A stretch of DNA of 12,914 bases from Clostridia bacterium (GTDB lineage: Bacteria; Bacillota; Clostridia; Oscillospirales; CAG-272): NCBI GenBank assembly GCA_017451975.1, contig JAFTNI010000208.1:1-12914 (forward strand), read 5' to 3'. The notes beneath the pieces were generated by a model, which did no database searches, was not told where the DNA came from, and saw only the letters and a program-made list of their open reading frames with translations. Below, piece by piece: positions 1 to 6,696 of the stretch; positions within the stretch are counted from its first letter, which is position 1, and each line of letters begins with the position of its first letter. A program made the translations under genes and the position numbers.

Positions 1-268
1 CATGCACGCCGCTTTCATACACCGTAAAATTAACTTCCTCATCGCCCGGCACAGGTGCTACCGTGCCCGCCGTTGTGCCGCCATCAACCAAATTATTATT
101 CGCAAAGTGGTTTGCCACGGGAATTGCCGCGAGCGCAAACACCGCACACGCCGCAACCGCTATTATCGGCTTAAAATTAAACTTCTTTTTCATAGTTTTT
201 TCCCTCGCTTCTTCAATATATTTTGAATTTACATCGTTTATTGCTTTTAAAAAATATTCTCCTCTCAT
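1..268 (-). CDS. Putative anti-sigma factor / membrane partner of the ECF sigma factor (partial, C-terminus outside window)
   Basis: The reading frame opens at an ATG whose A and TG overlap the TGA of the upstream sigma gene (ATGA, 265-268) and stays open to the window edge, giving 89 residues. An AGAGAGG Shine-Dalgarno lies 9 nt upstream. The N-terminus (AINDVNSKYIEEA) resembles the short amphipathic segment that opens many clostridial anti-sigma-like proteins. A basic stretch (KKKFNFKP, about 27-34) then leads into a single hydrophobic helix (about 35-52) and a Gly/Thr/Pro-rich linker, as expected for a cytoplasmic N-terminus with an extracytoplasmic C-terminal domain that is not visible here. 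An internal ATG at 193 could give a shorter, signal-peptide-like start, but the overlap and the N-terminal motif favour 268. Binding of the sigma factor is inferred from gene order and family resemblance. The target stimulus cannot be told from this fragment. Confidence 0.7.
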   Translation of the reverse strand, partial: MRGEYFLKAINDVNSKYIEEAREKTMKKKFNFKPIIAVAACAVFALAAIPVANHFANNNLVDGGTTAGTVAPVPGDEEVNFTVYESGVH

Positions 269-822
269 ATTTCTATACCTCTCTCTTCCAAAAATTTTCT
301 CATTTTCTCCTTTGTGCGCACAAGCCGCATGGAAACATTGCCCTTGCTCATGCCCAGGTCGCCGGCAATTTTCTCATAGCTTTCCGAAAACCAATACCGC
401 CGCATAAATACCTTACGGTTATCGGGTGTAAGCGTTTCCAGAAATTCATCTATAGCCGCCGCCAGCGCTCTTTGCTCCACTCGGCTTTCTACAGTTTCCG
501 CCGCAGGAAGAAATTCCTCTATTTCCGCCACAAGCTCCTCAAACATGGCGCTTCTCTTTTTCGCCCTGTTCGCTTCAAGCTTTTTAAGCGATAAATTTCG
601 CAAAATTCTATATAGGAACGTAGAAAACGGGCTCGGTTTTTCGGGTGGTACCGTGTTCCAAATACCGAGGTATGCGTCGTTTACACATTCTTCCGCATCC
701 TGCTCGTTGCCCAAAATATCTTTTGCGATTTTTCTGCAAGCAGCGCCGTATTTTTCATCAATTACAGAAATGCTTTCTTCCGCGCGCGAAAAAAGCATCT
801 CTATTATTTCCTCGTCGCCCAT
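265..822 (-). CDS. ECF-type RNA polymerase sigma factor (sigma-70 family)
   Basis: A 185-residue protein with the two-domain layout of group 4 (extracytoplasmic function) sigma factors. Region 2 is at about 22-88: QDAEECVNDAYLGIWNTVPP covers 2.1/2.2, and FSTFLYRILRNLSLKKL fits 2.3/2.4 with its DNA-melting and -10-reading aromatics. An acidic linker follows (about 97-122). Region 4 is at about 124-182, with a helix-turn-helix (YEKIAGDLGMSKGNVSMRL) that reads the -35. No region 1.1 or region 3 is seen, and the length is normal for ECF sigmas. The start is fixed by AAAGGAGGA 6 nt upstream of the ATG. It would direct core RNA polymerase to a small regulon, often including its own operon. The downstream membrane protein gene overlaps its stop codon, so the pair is probably translationally coupled and functions as sigma plus anti-sigma. 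The exact ECF group and target promoters cannot be assigned; no clear autoregulatory promoter was recognised upstream. Confidence 0.92.
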   Translation of the reverse strand: MGDEEIIEMLFSRAEESISVIDEKYGAACRKIAKDILGNEQDAEECVNDAYLGIWNTVPPEKPSPFSTFLYRILRNLSLKKLEANRAKKRSAMFEELVAEIEEFLPAAETVESRVEQRALAAAIDEFLETLTPDNRKVFMRRYWFSESYEKIAGDLGMSKGNVSMRLVRTKEKMRKFLEERGIEI

Positions 823-911
823 ATTATTCCTCCTTTCACTATATAACTACGATTTTACGCAAAAAAACAACTCTCGTATGGAAAATTTTTTCAAAAATTT
901 GTGCATAGCCG

Positions 912-932
912 CCTCCGCTGCATCAGCGGTGG
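912..932. other. Small perfect hairpin in the intergenic region upstream of the sigma factor gene
   Basis: CCGCTG-CAT-CAGCGG (915-929) forms a perfect 6-bp stem with a 3-nt loop, extended by CC/GG beyond a T-T mismatch. No U-tract follows on either strand, so it is not a standard terminator. It lies between the permease terminator and the sigma gene and could be in the sigma mRNA leader or be an operator. No function can be assigned. Confidence 0.35.
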
Positions 933-943
933 TGAGTGCCCAC

Positions 944-980
944 AAAAAAATCCCCTTTCGTTTTCACAAAAAGGGATTTT
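944..980 (-). terminator. Rho-independent terminator of the NCS2 permease gene
   Basis: On the minus strand, directly after the permease stop, AAATCCCTTT pairs with AAAGGGGATTT around a short loop and runs into a T-tract. Position and strand fit termination of permease transcripts before the sigma gene. Confidence 0.8.
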
Positions 981-987
981 ACATTGA

Positions 988-2382
988 TTAAATTCCACCA
1001 AAGATAAACTTAAAGAGGAAGAGTAGCGCTACAACCGTTACGGGGATATCGCCCTTTTTGAATTTACCTGTGCAAAGAGTGATGATAACGTAGCCGATAG
1101 CGCCGATACCGATACCGTTTGCAATGGAATACGTAAGGGGCATCATAATAATAGTGAGGAAAGCAGTAGCTTTATCGCGAAGCTCTGTCATATCAATGTT
1201 CGTTACGTTTCTGAACATAAGAACGCCAACGTAGATGAGCGCGGGGGCTGTTGCAGCCGCAGGAATAATGCTTGCAATAGGCGTAAGGAAGAGGCAGAGC
1301 GCAAAGCAAATAGCCGTAATAACGCTCGCAAAGCCCGTTCTGCCGCCCGCAGCAACACCGGAAGCAGATTCAACAAACGTTGTGCAAGTGGAAGTACCGC
1401 AAATAGCGCCCGTGATAGTTGCGGTGGAGTCGCACGTCATAGCCTTATCCATATCGATTGGGTCGCCGTTTTCGTCAAGCATACCCGCTTCGCTCGCCGT
1501 GCCGTAAAGCGTGCCGATTGTATCGAACATATTAACAATGCTGAAGGAAATTATAAGAAGGATAGCGCCGAAGATACCGCCAACGTATTCCTGAGAAAAA
1601 GCGTTTTTCCAGGATTCGGGCTTGAACGCCGCAACGAAGCTTGTATCAAAGAATTCCTTGAAGGAGCCCACTATAGAGCCGCCTTCAAAGGAGGGGAGCT
1701 GCCATGTTGCAACATAGTAAATAACCGTTGTGGCAACAACGCCGATAAGCACTGCGCCCTTAACGTTAAGCGCGGAAAGTATAACTATTATGAAGAAGCC
1801 TGCAAGAGCAACGATAGCAGGGGCAATTTCGCTCCAGGAAGCGCCGTTTATCTGCACGAACTGAACGAGTGTGCCGGGGTTATCCTGAATAATGCCTACG
1901 TTCTGGAAACCGATGAACGCGATGAAAAGGCCGATGCCGACGGGAATGGATTTTTTAATGCATTCGGGCATGGATTTTGCAATTATTTCTCTTGCGCCCG
2001 TAATGGAAAGAATAAGGAACACAACGCCGGAAATAAGCACAATTACAAGGCCCGCCTGGTAACCTGTAACACCTTTTGCACCTGCCACGAAGGAGGTGAA
2101 GAAGAACGCATTAAGACCGATGCCGCACGCCTGTGCATAGGGAAGATTTGCATAGAAAGCATAGTAAAGTGTGCCGAGTATAGCACCGAAAACGGTTGCA
2201 ATGTAAACTGCGTTCCAGAAGGGGCCACCCGAAAGACCTGTTATCTGGTTAGGTCCGAGCACGATGATATACGCCATCGCAAAGAACGTAGTAATACCCG
2301 CAATAATTTCGGTTTTTACGTTGGAGCCGCGTTCCGATATTTTAAAATGCTTATCGAGAGCGCTTTTCGAATTTTTAGACAT
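988..2382 (-). CDS. NCS2 family purine permease (adenine or guanine/hypoxanthine type)
   Basis: A 464-residue, strongly hydrophobic integral membrane protein of the AzgA/PbuG-like branch of the nucleobase:cation symporter-2 family, expected to import purine bases with protons. Family landmarks: the N-terminal TEIIAGITTFFAMAYIIVLGPN (about 25-46, cut here only by length), GIGLNAFF (87-94), the FDTIGT motif (286-291) and the signature STCTTFVESASGVAAGGRTG (331-350) with substrate-pocket residues. About 12-14 membrane segments can be drawn. The frame is open to 2613, but the 77 extra residues there look unlike protein sequence. ATG at 2382 has an AAAGGA about 8 nt upstream and gives the family's usual N-terminus. 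A promoter at 2423-2451 and a terminator at 944-980 make it monocistronic. Whether it takes adenine or guanine/hypoxanthine cannot be decided from sequence. Confidence 0.93.
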   Translation of the reverse strand: MSKNSKSALDKHFKISERGSNVKTEIIAGITTFFAMAYIIVLGPNQITGLSGGPFWNAVYIATVFGAILGTLYYAFYANLPYAQACGIGLNAFFFTSFVAGAKGVTGYQAGLVIVLISGVVFLILSITGAREIIAKSMPECIKKSIPVGIGLFIAFIGFQNVGIIQDNPGTLVQFVQINGASWSEIAPAIVALAGFFIIVILSALNVKGAVLIGVVATTVIYYVATWQLPSFEGGSIVGSFKEFFDTSFVAAFKPESWKNAFSQEYVGGIFGAILLIISFSIVNMFDTIGTLYGTASEAGMLDENGDPIDMDKAMTCDSTATITGAICGTSTCTTFVESASGVAAGGRTGFASVITAICFALCLFLTPIASIIPAAATAPALIYVGVLMFRNVTNIDMTELRDKATAFLTIIMMPLTYSIANGIGIGAIGYVIITLCTGKFKKGDIPVTVVALLFLFKFIFGGI

Positions 2383-2422
2383 AATATTTTCCTTTCGAAA
2401 ATTTTTAAAAAAATTTACATTT

Positions 2423-2451
2423 ATTATACTATAATTCCGCAGAAAAATCAA
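2423..2451 (-). promoter_or_regulatory. Sigma-A promoter of the NCS2 permease
   Basis: On the minus strand, TTGATT (2446-2451), a 17-bp spacer and a perfect TATAAT (2423-2428). Transcription would start about 33 nt before the permease ATG, so the leader is too short to hold a purine riboswitch. Confidence 0.75.
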
Positions 2452-2638
2452 TATATTTTTATCTATTTGGCGCGGCGGGCAGGTTTTGCTGTAAACAGTA
2501 AATACACGCGGTATACGGTGCGCACTTCGCGTTTCGGCTCTGCCCTGCCGTAATTGCACCGTGTTCTCCACACGCTTGTGGAAAACCGCCGCATTTTTGG
2601 CAAAAAATTTCATTTTTCCCCAAAAATCGCAGAAAATA
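2452..2638. other. Divergent intergenic region, no gene seen
   Basis: Between the two divergent promoters lie about 190 bp with no supported ORF. The centre is GC-richer than its flanks and holds a short hairpin (CCACA-CGCT-TGTGG, near 2568-2581) and weak inverted repeats (GGCGGGCAGG near 2470 against CTGCCCTGCCG near 2540). There is no purine-riboswitch core, T-box or tRNA. A regulator-binding site is possible but none is recognised. Confidence 0.5.
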
Positions 2639-2670
2639 TTGACTTATTTGCGTTTTTAATTTAATATAAT
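2639..2670 (+). promoter_or_regulatory. Sigma-A promoter of the YcxB-like / dipeptidase operon
   Basis: TTGACT (2639-2644) and TAATAT (2662-2667) with a 17-bp spacer. An overlapping TATAAT (2665-2670) at 20 bp is an alternative -10. It lies about 40 bp upstream of the first gene, with an AAGGAGG ribosome binding site between. Confidence 0.7.
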
Positions 2671-2707
2671 TATATAACTATAAATAAAATTCAAGGAGGT
2701 TTTCACT

Positions 2708-3256
2708 ATGGAAATAAAAAACACTACCCGCGTAGATGAGAAAATGTTTGTTAAGCTCCAGCATTTCGGAATGAGAATTTTCAAAAAGCATAATTTTCTT
2801 AACTATATTTTCTGGGGCGTTATAGCGTTTTTTGCGTTCTTTATTTCGCTTATTTCGATAATTTTGTTTTACGTATCGGAAAACGACGTAGGCTTCCCCT
2901 ATTATCAGTTGTTCTTCTTCGTAATACTTACAGGTTTTTATTTTATATACTATTCTATTTTGCCCAAGCAGATGTATAAGGCCTCTCCCCTTTGCGGCGG
3001 CACAGAAAATTATATTTTCATGGATGACGAAATAATAAACGAAACCGTAAGCCCCAAGCTAAACTCCCGCGCTGTATTCAAATACGACGTAATCAGAAAG
3101 GTTTATGAAAAAACGGGCATTTTCTACGTTTACGTTTCCTATAACCAGGTTCTGCTCGTTTCAAAATACGGCTTTGAAACACAGGAAGAGCTTGAAACCG
3201 TAAGGGAAAAGCTTAAATCTTGCGTTCCCGCAAAAAAATATAAAGTAATAAAATAA
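2708..3256 (+). CDS. YcxB-like two-transmembrane protein
   Basis: A 182-residue protein with a short polar N-terminus, two hydrophobic helices (about 33-56 and 66-85) separated by a short outside loop, and a cytoplasmic C-terminal domain (about 100-172). The C-terminal pattern (IFMDDEIINET, then FKYDVIRKVYEKTGIFYVYVSYNQVLLVSKYGF, stated as pieces, then an EELETVREKL helix) matches the YcxB-like C-terminal domain found across Bacillota. That domain is a PH-like fold of unknown function. The start is set by AAGGAGG 8 nt upstream of the ATG. The 26-bp gap to the dipeptidase gene and the lack of a terminator between them suggest a shared transcript. Its biochemical role is unknown, and the pairing with a peptidase is not evidence of a functional link. 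Confidence is good for the family and low for any function. Confidence 0.8.
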   Translation: MEIKNTTRVDEKMFVKLQHFGMRIFKKHNFLNYIFWGVIAFFAFFISLISIILFYVSENDVGFPYYQLFFFVILTGFYFIYYSILPKQMYKASPLCGGTENYIFMDDEIINETVSPKLNSRAVFKYDVIRKVYEKTGIFYVYVSYNQVLLVSKYGFETQEELETVREKLKSCVPAKKYKVIK

Positions 3257-3282
3257 TCAGCAATAATTTATGAGGTGATATC

Positions 3283-4677
3283 ATGCATATCAAATGCAGA
3301 CAATTTATAGATAACCATTTTTCAGAAATGGTGCGCGACCTTGCCGCGCTCGTAGAAATACCCAGCGTGAAGGGTGAGCCCGAGGAAGGTATGCCCTTTG
3401 GCAAAGGCCCTGCCGATGCGCTGGAATGTATGCTCGGCCTTGCGAAAAAATACGGCTTTCACACACAGAACCACGAGGGCTATGTCGGCACGATAGACCT
3501 CGCCCCCGAGCTTCCCACAACTCTCGGCATACTTTGCCACCTAGACGTTGTGCCCGCAGGCAAAAAAGATTGGCGCTCGCTGCCCTTCTCGCTCTATATA
3601 AGCGGCGGCAAAATGTACGGCCGGGGAGTTATAGATAATAAAGGCCCCGCTATTGCCGTGCTTTACGCAATGCGCGCACTTAAAGAAAGCGGCTTGCCCA
3701 TAACGCAGAACGTGCGCTTTATCGTCGGCACAGACGAAGAAAGCGGCTCTTCCGATATAGCATATTACAAAAATAAAGAGGCGCTCCCGCCCCGCGTGTT
3801 CACCCCCGATGCGGAGTACCCTGTTATCAACATAGAAAAAGGCAGAATACGCGGCGAATTTTCCACGTACTCCGGCTTTGCCGTTGGCAGCCGCAGTATT
3901 CTTTCAGCAAACGGCGGTACGGTTGTAAACGCCGTTCCCGAAACGGCTTCTGCCATAGTTCGCGGCTTCAATACAGCCGAGCTTGGCGAAGCGGCGCGCG
4001 CCTTCCCCTCGCTCGGCTTCTCTTTCGTTCCCACGGAAAACGGCCACGTTCAGGTAAACATAACGGGCAGAAGCGCACATGCCTCCCAGCCCGAGCGCGG
4101 CAACAACGCCGTAACAGGTCTTTGCGCTTACCTCGGCACACTCCCCACAGACGACGAAACAGCGGGCTCCTTTGCACGCATTGCCTCTGCCTTTGCTCAT
4201 AACGATACAAAGGGCGAATCGCTCGGCGTTGCCGCAAAAGATAAAGAAAGCGGCGCGCTCACACTCGTTTTCAGTATTCTCGATTATAACGAAGGCATTA
4301 TCAACGGCAAATTCGATTGCCGCTTCCCCGTTTCCGAAACGCTCGGCGGTATGCGCGAAAAATTCACTCAAAGCCTTACTTCCTTCGGCATGAGAGCAAT
4401 TTCGCTCGACGGTGTGGAAGGTCATATCGTGCCCGAAGATTCCGATTTTGTACAAACGCTTTTGCGCGTTTACGGCAAAATGAACTACGGCACGGCGAAG
4501 CCCCTTGCAATAGGCGGCGGCACGTACGTTCACGATATCGAAGGCGGCGTTGCCTTCGGCGCGGAATTCCCCGGAGAGGTGAACAATATGCACGGCGCAA
4601 ACGAATGCTTCTCTACGGCAAGCTTCCGTAAAAACACATATATGTTTATAGAAGCGCTCGAGCAGCTTATAATTTAA
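3283..4677 (+). CDS. pepV: PepV-like dipeptidase (M20 family zinc metallopeptidase)
   Basis: A 464-residue cytoplasmic metallopeptidase, close to the usual 465-470 of PepV/Sapep dipeptidases, which cleave dipeptides with an unblocked N-terminus, including Xaa-His. All M20 di-zinc elements are visible: HLDVVPAG (His86 zinc ligand, Asp88 catalytic support), GRGVIDNKGP (Asp118 bridging), GTDEESG (Glu152 general base, Glu153 ligand), SPDAEYP-like TPDAEYP (Asp176 ligand), GRSAHAS in the lid domain (His266) and a C-terminal VNNMHGANE (His437 ligand). Residues of the lid/dimerisation-like domain run from about 185 to 370. The start has GAGGTGA about 6 nt upstream of the ATG. Gene order puts it second after the YcxB-like gene and before a strong terminator. 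The likely role is final breakdown of imported or recycled dipeptides. Exact substrate preference cannot be read from sequence, and some relatives prefer D-amino-acid or beta-alanyl peptides. Confidence 0.93.
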   Translation: MHIKCRQFIDNHFSEMVRDLAALVEIPSVKGEPEEGMPFGKGPADALECMLGLAKKYGFHTQNHEGYVGTIDLAPELPTTLGILCHLDVVPAGKKDWRSLPFSLYISGGKMYGRGVIDNKGPAIAVLYAMRALKESGLPITQNVRFIVGTDEESGSSDIAYYKNKEALPPRVFTPDAEYPVINIEKGRIRGEFSTYSGFAVGSRSILSANGGTVVNAVPETASAIVRGFNTAELGEAARAFPSLGFSFVPTENGHVQVNITGRSAHASQPERGNNAVTGLCAYLGTLPTDDETAGSFARIASAFAHNDTKGESLGVAAKDKESGALTLVFSILDYNEGIINGKFDCRFPVSETLGGMREKFTQSLTSFGMRAISLDGVEGHIVPEDSDFVQTLLRVYGKMNYGTAKPLAIGGGTYVHDIEGGVAFGAEFPGEVNNMHGANECFSTASFRKNTYMFIEALEQLII

Positions 4678-4692
4678 TTTTGAGGTATTACA

Positions 4693-4749
4693 ATGAAATG
4701 CCCCTACGGCAAAAGGACAGAGAACGTTAAAATTCTCTGTCCTTTTTGA
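4693..4749 (+). CDS. Tiny 18-codon ORF resembling the start of a zinc ribbon, overlapping the pepV terminator
   Basis: ATG at 4693 follows a GAGGT 6-7 nt upstream and reads MKCPYGKRTENVKILCPF before TGA. Many zinc-ribbon proteins begin MKCPYCGK...CPFC, so this looks like that start with one Cys codon missing and the final Cys replaced by a TGA stop. It could be a decayed fragment, a leader peptide or chance. Most of it overlaps the 14-bp terminator stem, whose pairing already constrains the sequence. Its GCCCCTACGG (4700-4709) also matches a dispersed repeat at 10942-10951. Expression is not shown. Confidence 0.2.
   Translation: MKCPYGKRTENVKILCPF
4711..4747 (+). terminator. Rho-independent terminator of the YcxB-like / pepV operon
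   Basis: A 14-bp perfect stem (AAAAGGACAGAGAA against TTCTCTGTCCTTTT, loop 4725-4732) ends in a T-run. It lies 34 bp after the dipeptidase stop. Confidence 0.92.
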
Positions 4750-4771
4750 TACGCCTTGCCCCCGCAAGGTA

Positions 4772-5018
4772 TAGTGTGTTACACCTTTCAGGCGTACTGT
4801 CGGGTGGTAGCATAGCCTCGCCCTACGGGAGAGGTGGCACCGTCAGGTGACGGAGAGGGCTATGATAAAAACTCGAAATCGCATCAAAAGTTCATGTTTT
4901 TGAGATTTGCCCTCTTACCGCTGCCCGAGAACCCCAAACTATGCTTTGCACAATTTGAGGACCCCGGACGCGGAGCTCCACCATAGGGGGAGCCTAAAGT
5001 TAGTTTATCGACACACTA
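4772..5018. repeat. Structured noncoding element with 8-bp terminal inverted repeats (MITE- or REP-like)
   Basis: The element begins TAGTGTGT (4772-4779) and ends ACACACTA (5011-5018), exact inverse complements. Inside are nested inverted repeats: CCTCGCCC-TAC-GGGAGAGG (4816-4834), CCGTCA-GG-TGACGG (4840-4853), AGAGGGC/GCCCTCT (4854-4860 with 4909-4915) and AGCATAG/CTATGCT (4809-4815 with 4939-4945). No ORF of useful size is present. The GAGGTGGCACCG...TGACGGAGAGG style resembles dispersed intergenic repeats common in gut Clostridia. A related GTCACT-AGTGAC-GATGAGGT arrangement occurs at 12724-12748. No clear target-site duplication is visible apart from a possible TA, so mobility is inference. 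Confidence 0.5.
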
Positions 5019-5046
5019 AAAAAACTCGCCGCAAGGCGAGTTTTTT
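5018..5046 (-). terminator. Terminator of the PanT-like / coaX operon
   Basis: AAAAAACTCGCC-GCAA-GGCGAGTTTTTT is a perfect stem with a GCAA tetraloop, directly after the coaX stop. It is symmetric enough to act on both strands. Confidence 0.88.
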
Positions 5047-5050
5047 ATTG

Positions 5051-5815
5051 TTATAAATTCTTATTGTAAATTATCATAAGCCCCTTCAGAAGAAGCTCAT
5101 CGTCGAGTATAATTTCCCTTTTGCAAAGAGGCACAATAAGGTGTGCTATACCGCCCGTTGCAACAACGGTGCATTTTTCGCCAAGCTCTTCTTCCACTCT
5201 TTCGCAAAGCCCGTCTATTGCCGCGGCGTTGGAGTACATTATGCCGTTTCTCATACAATCCACGGTGTTTTTGCCTATGAGCTTTTTGGGTGCCTCGAAA
5301 GCTATTTTCGGCAGCTGGGACGTGCGGCTCGTTAGCGCGTCTGCCGAAATTGCCACGCCCGTCATAATCATGCCGCCGATGTAGTTTTTATTTTTATCTA
5401 TAACAGAAAGCGTGGTAGCCGTGCCCATATCCACTATAACAAGCGGCGTTGGGTAATTGTTTATGCCCGCAACCGCGTCTACCACAAGGTCAGAGCCAAG
5501 CTGCGCGGGGTTATCCACAAGAATGCTGAGGCCCGTTTTCACACCCGGGGAAACCACAAGCGCCTTTACGCCCGCGTATTTTTCTATAGCCTTTTTCACA
5601 GTGCCCGTAACGCCCGGCACCACAGAGGAAATTATAGCGCCCTCCAGCATAGATGATTCATATCCGTGAATATGGAGCGCCATGCGTATGGTAACTGCAT
5701 ATTCAAGGTCTGTAGCGCTGTGGTTTGTGGAAACTCTTTCGATAAAAAGAATTTTATCGTTATCGAAACAACCTACAACAATGTTTGTATTACCTATATC
5801 AATAGCAAGTACCAT
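5051..5815 (-). CDS. coaX: Type III pantothenate kinase
   Basis: CoaX phosphorylates pantothenate to 4'-phosphopantothenate, the first step of coenzyme A synthesis, and is not inhibited by CoA. From ATG at 5815 it has 254 residues, normal for the family, with the ASKHA-fold signatures AIDIGNTNIVVG (phosphate-1 loop, near the N-terminus), PAQLGSDLVVDAVAG (about 103-117, pantothenate-binding and catalytic Asp) and DMGTATTLSVID (about 129-140, phosphate-2), then TGGIA (about 220). The Asp of the usual GADR motif is kept, but Arg is replaced by Leu. An ATG at 5821 overlaps the upstream stop as ATGA, but it sits 1-2 nt from GGAG, whereas the ATG at 5815 is 8 nt away and starts MVLAIDIGNTN, as expected. 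The gene follows a PanT-like transporter gene by 2 bp and should be co-transcribed with it. Confidence 0.95.
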   Translation of the reverse strand: MVLAIDIGNTNIVVGCFDNDKILFIERVSTNHSATDLEYAVTIRMALHIHGYESSMLEGAIISSVVPGVTGTVKKAIEKYAGVKALVVSPGVKTGLSILVDNPAQLGSDLVVDAVAGINNYPTPLVIVDMGTATTLSVIDKNKNYIGGMIMTGVAISADALTSRTSQLPKIAFEAPKKLIGKNTVDCMRNGIMYSNAAAIDGLCERVEEELGEKCTVVATGGIAHLIVPLCKREIILDDELLLKGLMIIYNKNL

Positions 5816-5817
5816 AT

Positions 5818-6453
5818 TCATTCTCCTTTTTTTACGTTGTTTTTAGGTATATGTATAAGCTTTGCGCGGTGGAGCGCCGTGGCAATAACACCCGTGGCAA
5901 AGGTGGAAACAGCCATTTCGAAAACGGCGTTTATGCCAACGAAGCCCGCGGCGAAAATAAGAATATTGCGCCCGCCTATAAGCCCCTGCATATAATCTGT
6001 ATTACCGAATAAAATAATAAGCGATGAAGTAAAGAAAAGCGTATTGAGAAGAGCCGCCGACAAGCCCGCAACCGTAGAGGCAACCCCAAGCTTTGTAAAT
6101 TTACTTACAAAGCGGAAAATAACACCTGTGAGAAAGCCCGCAAGCACGCGCGAAAGAACGCGGTGTATAAACGTGAGCAAAGGGCTGATTTCAAAGCATA
6201 TAAGCCCAAGCGCGCTGGAGCCTCCTATACCCATAGCCTGCAAAAAGCTGGTTATACCGAAAACACCGCCCACGATCGCACCGCCCAATGGGCCGAGCGC
6301 CGCGCCCGCTATGGCAACGGGAATTATATTAAGCGTTATAGCCAGAGGGCCTATATTAAGGTACCCCAGCGGTGTCATAGACATAAGTATCAGAAGCGCG
6401 GTAAGAAGCCCTAAAAGCACTACGCTTCTTGTTTTTTTAGATCTTGCTTTCAT
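5818..6453 (-). CDS. ECF transporter S component, probably for pantothenate (PanT-like)
   Basis: A 211-residue integral membrane protein with about six hydrophobic helices, the size and layout of substrate-binding S components of energy-coupling factor (ECF) vitamin transporters. The conserved early region LNIGPLAITLNIIPVAIAGAALGP (about 32-54, given here only as family pattern: a G-P-L turn, then I-P-V and LGP) and the following GGAIVGGVFGITSFL match S-component consensus. The N-terminal helix is rich in small residues (LLGLLTALLILM), as used to dock the shared EcfT. No ATPase or EcfT gene is in the window, so it presumably uses a shared module encoded elsewhere (group II). AGGAGG lies 7 nt before ATG. 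Placement directly before coaX and divergent from coaBC is the main reason to call pantothenate. Thiamine, riboflavin or another vitamin is not excluded by sequence alone. Confidence 0.85.
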   Translation of the reverse strand: MKARSKKTRSVVLLGLLTALLILMSMTPLGYLNIGPLAITLNIIPVAIAGAALGPLGGAIVGGVFGITSFLQAMGIGGSSALGLICFEISPLLTFIHRVLSRVLAGFLTGVIFRFVSKFTKLGVASTVAGLSAALLNTLFFTSSLIILFGNTDYMQGLIGGRNILIFAAGFVGINAVFEMAVSTFATGVIATALHRAKLIHIPKNNVKKGE

Positions 6454-6696
6454 AAAAACCTCCTGTTATCATTCTCGTGAGAGATACAATACAAACGGTA
6501 AAAATGCCGCGCAAAGAAAAATTTTTGTCAAATTTCCTTGGAATATCTGCAAATAAACTTTATTTTTCCTCACAAAAGCACCTTACACTTAATATTTTAC
6601 CATAAATTTTTCCAAAAATCTATATAAATTTTGCGATTTTTATGTTATACTTATGTTGAAAACAAAAATTTTTATTCAATTGACGGAGGAAATTCT
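6454..6696. other. Divergent intergenic region between the PanT-like gene and coaBC
   Basis: About 240 bp of AT-rich DNA with no ORF. The coaBC side has an extended -10 promoter (listed separately). The minus side has a TTGACA (6526-6531), but the 17-bp position reads GGCATT, so a promoter for the transporter gene is not clear. No riboswitch core was recognised. Confidence 0.5.
6643..6651 (+). promoter_or_regulatory. Extended -10 promoter of coaBC
   Basis: TGT-TATACT (6643-6651) fits the TGnTATAAT extended -10. The -35 position is AT-rich but poor (TATAAA near 6623). It lies 45 bp before the coaBC ATG. Confidence 0.55.

Noticed and set aside
823..870. Sigma-A-like promoter (TTGTTT...TTATAT) for the sigma factor gene
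   Set aside because: The -10 would place the transcription start within the ribosome binding site, so it is not plausible as the main promoter.
2383..2613. N-terminal extension of the NCS2 permease by 77 residues
   Set aside because: The extension crosses the promoter, and a ribosome binding site sits at the downstream ATG, where the family N-terminus begins.
2452..2638. Purine riboswitch or other structured leader for the permease
   Set aside because: The permease promoter lies downstream of this region, and no conserved purine-aptamer core was found.
3904..4767. A 287-codon minus-strand frame antisense to the dipeptidase gene
   Set aside because: It runs opposite the M20 catalytic gene, starts inside the terminator region, and its translation shows no recognisable domain.
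5819..5821. ATG at 5821 as the coaX start (ATGA overlap with the upstream stop)
   Set aside because: It is only 1-2 nt from the GGAG site. The ATG at 5815 is properly spaced and gives the family N-terminus.
6503..6531. TTGACA on the minus strand as a promoter for the PanT-like gene
   Set aside because: The hexamer is perfect, but the sequence 17 bp downstream is GGCATT and no good -10 exists at 16-19 bp.
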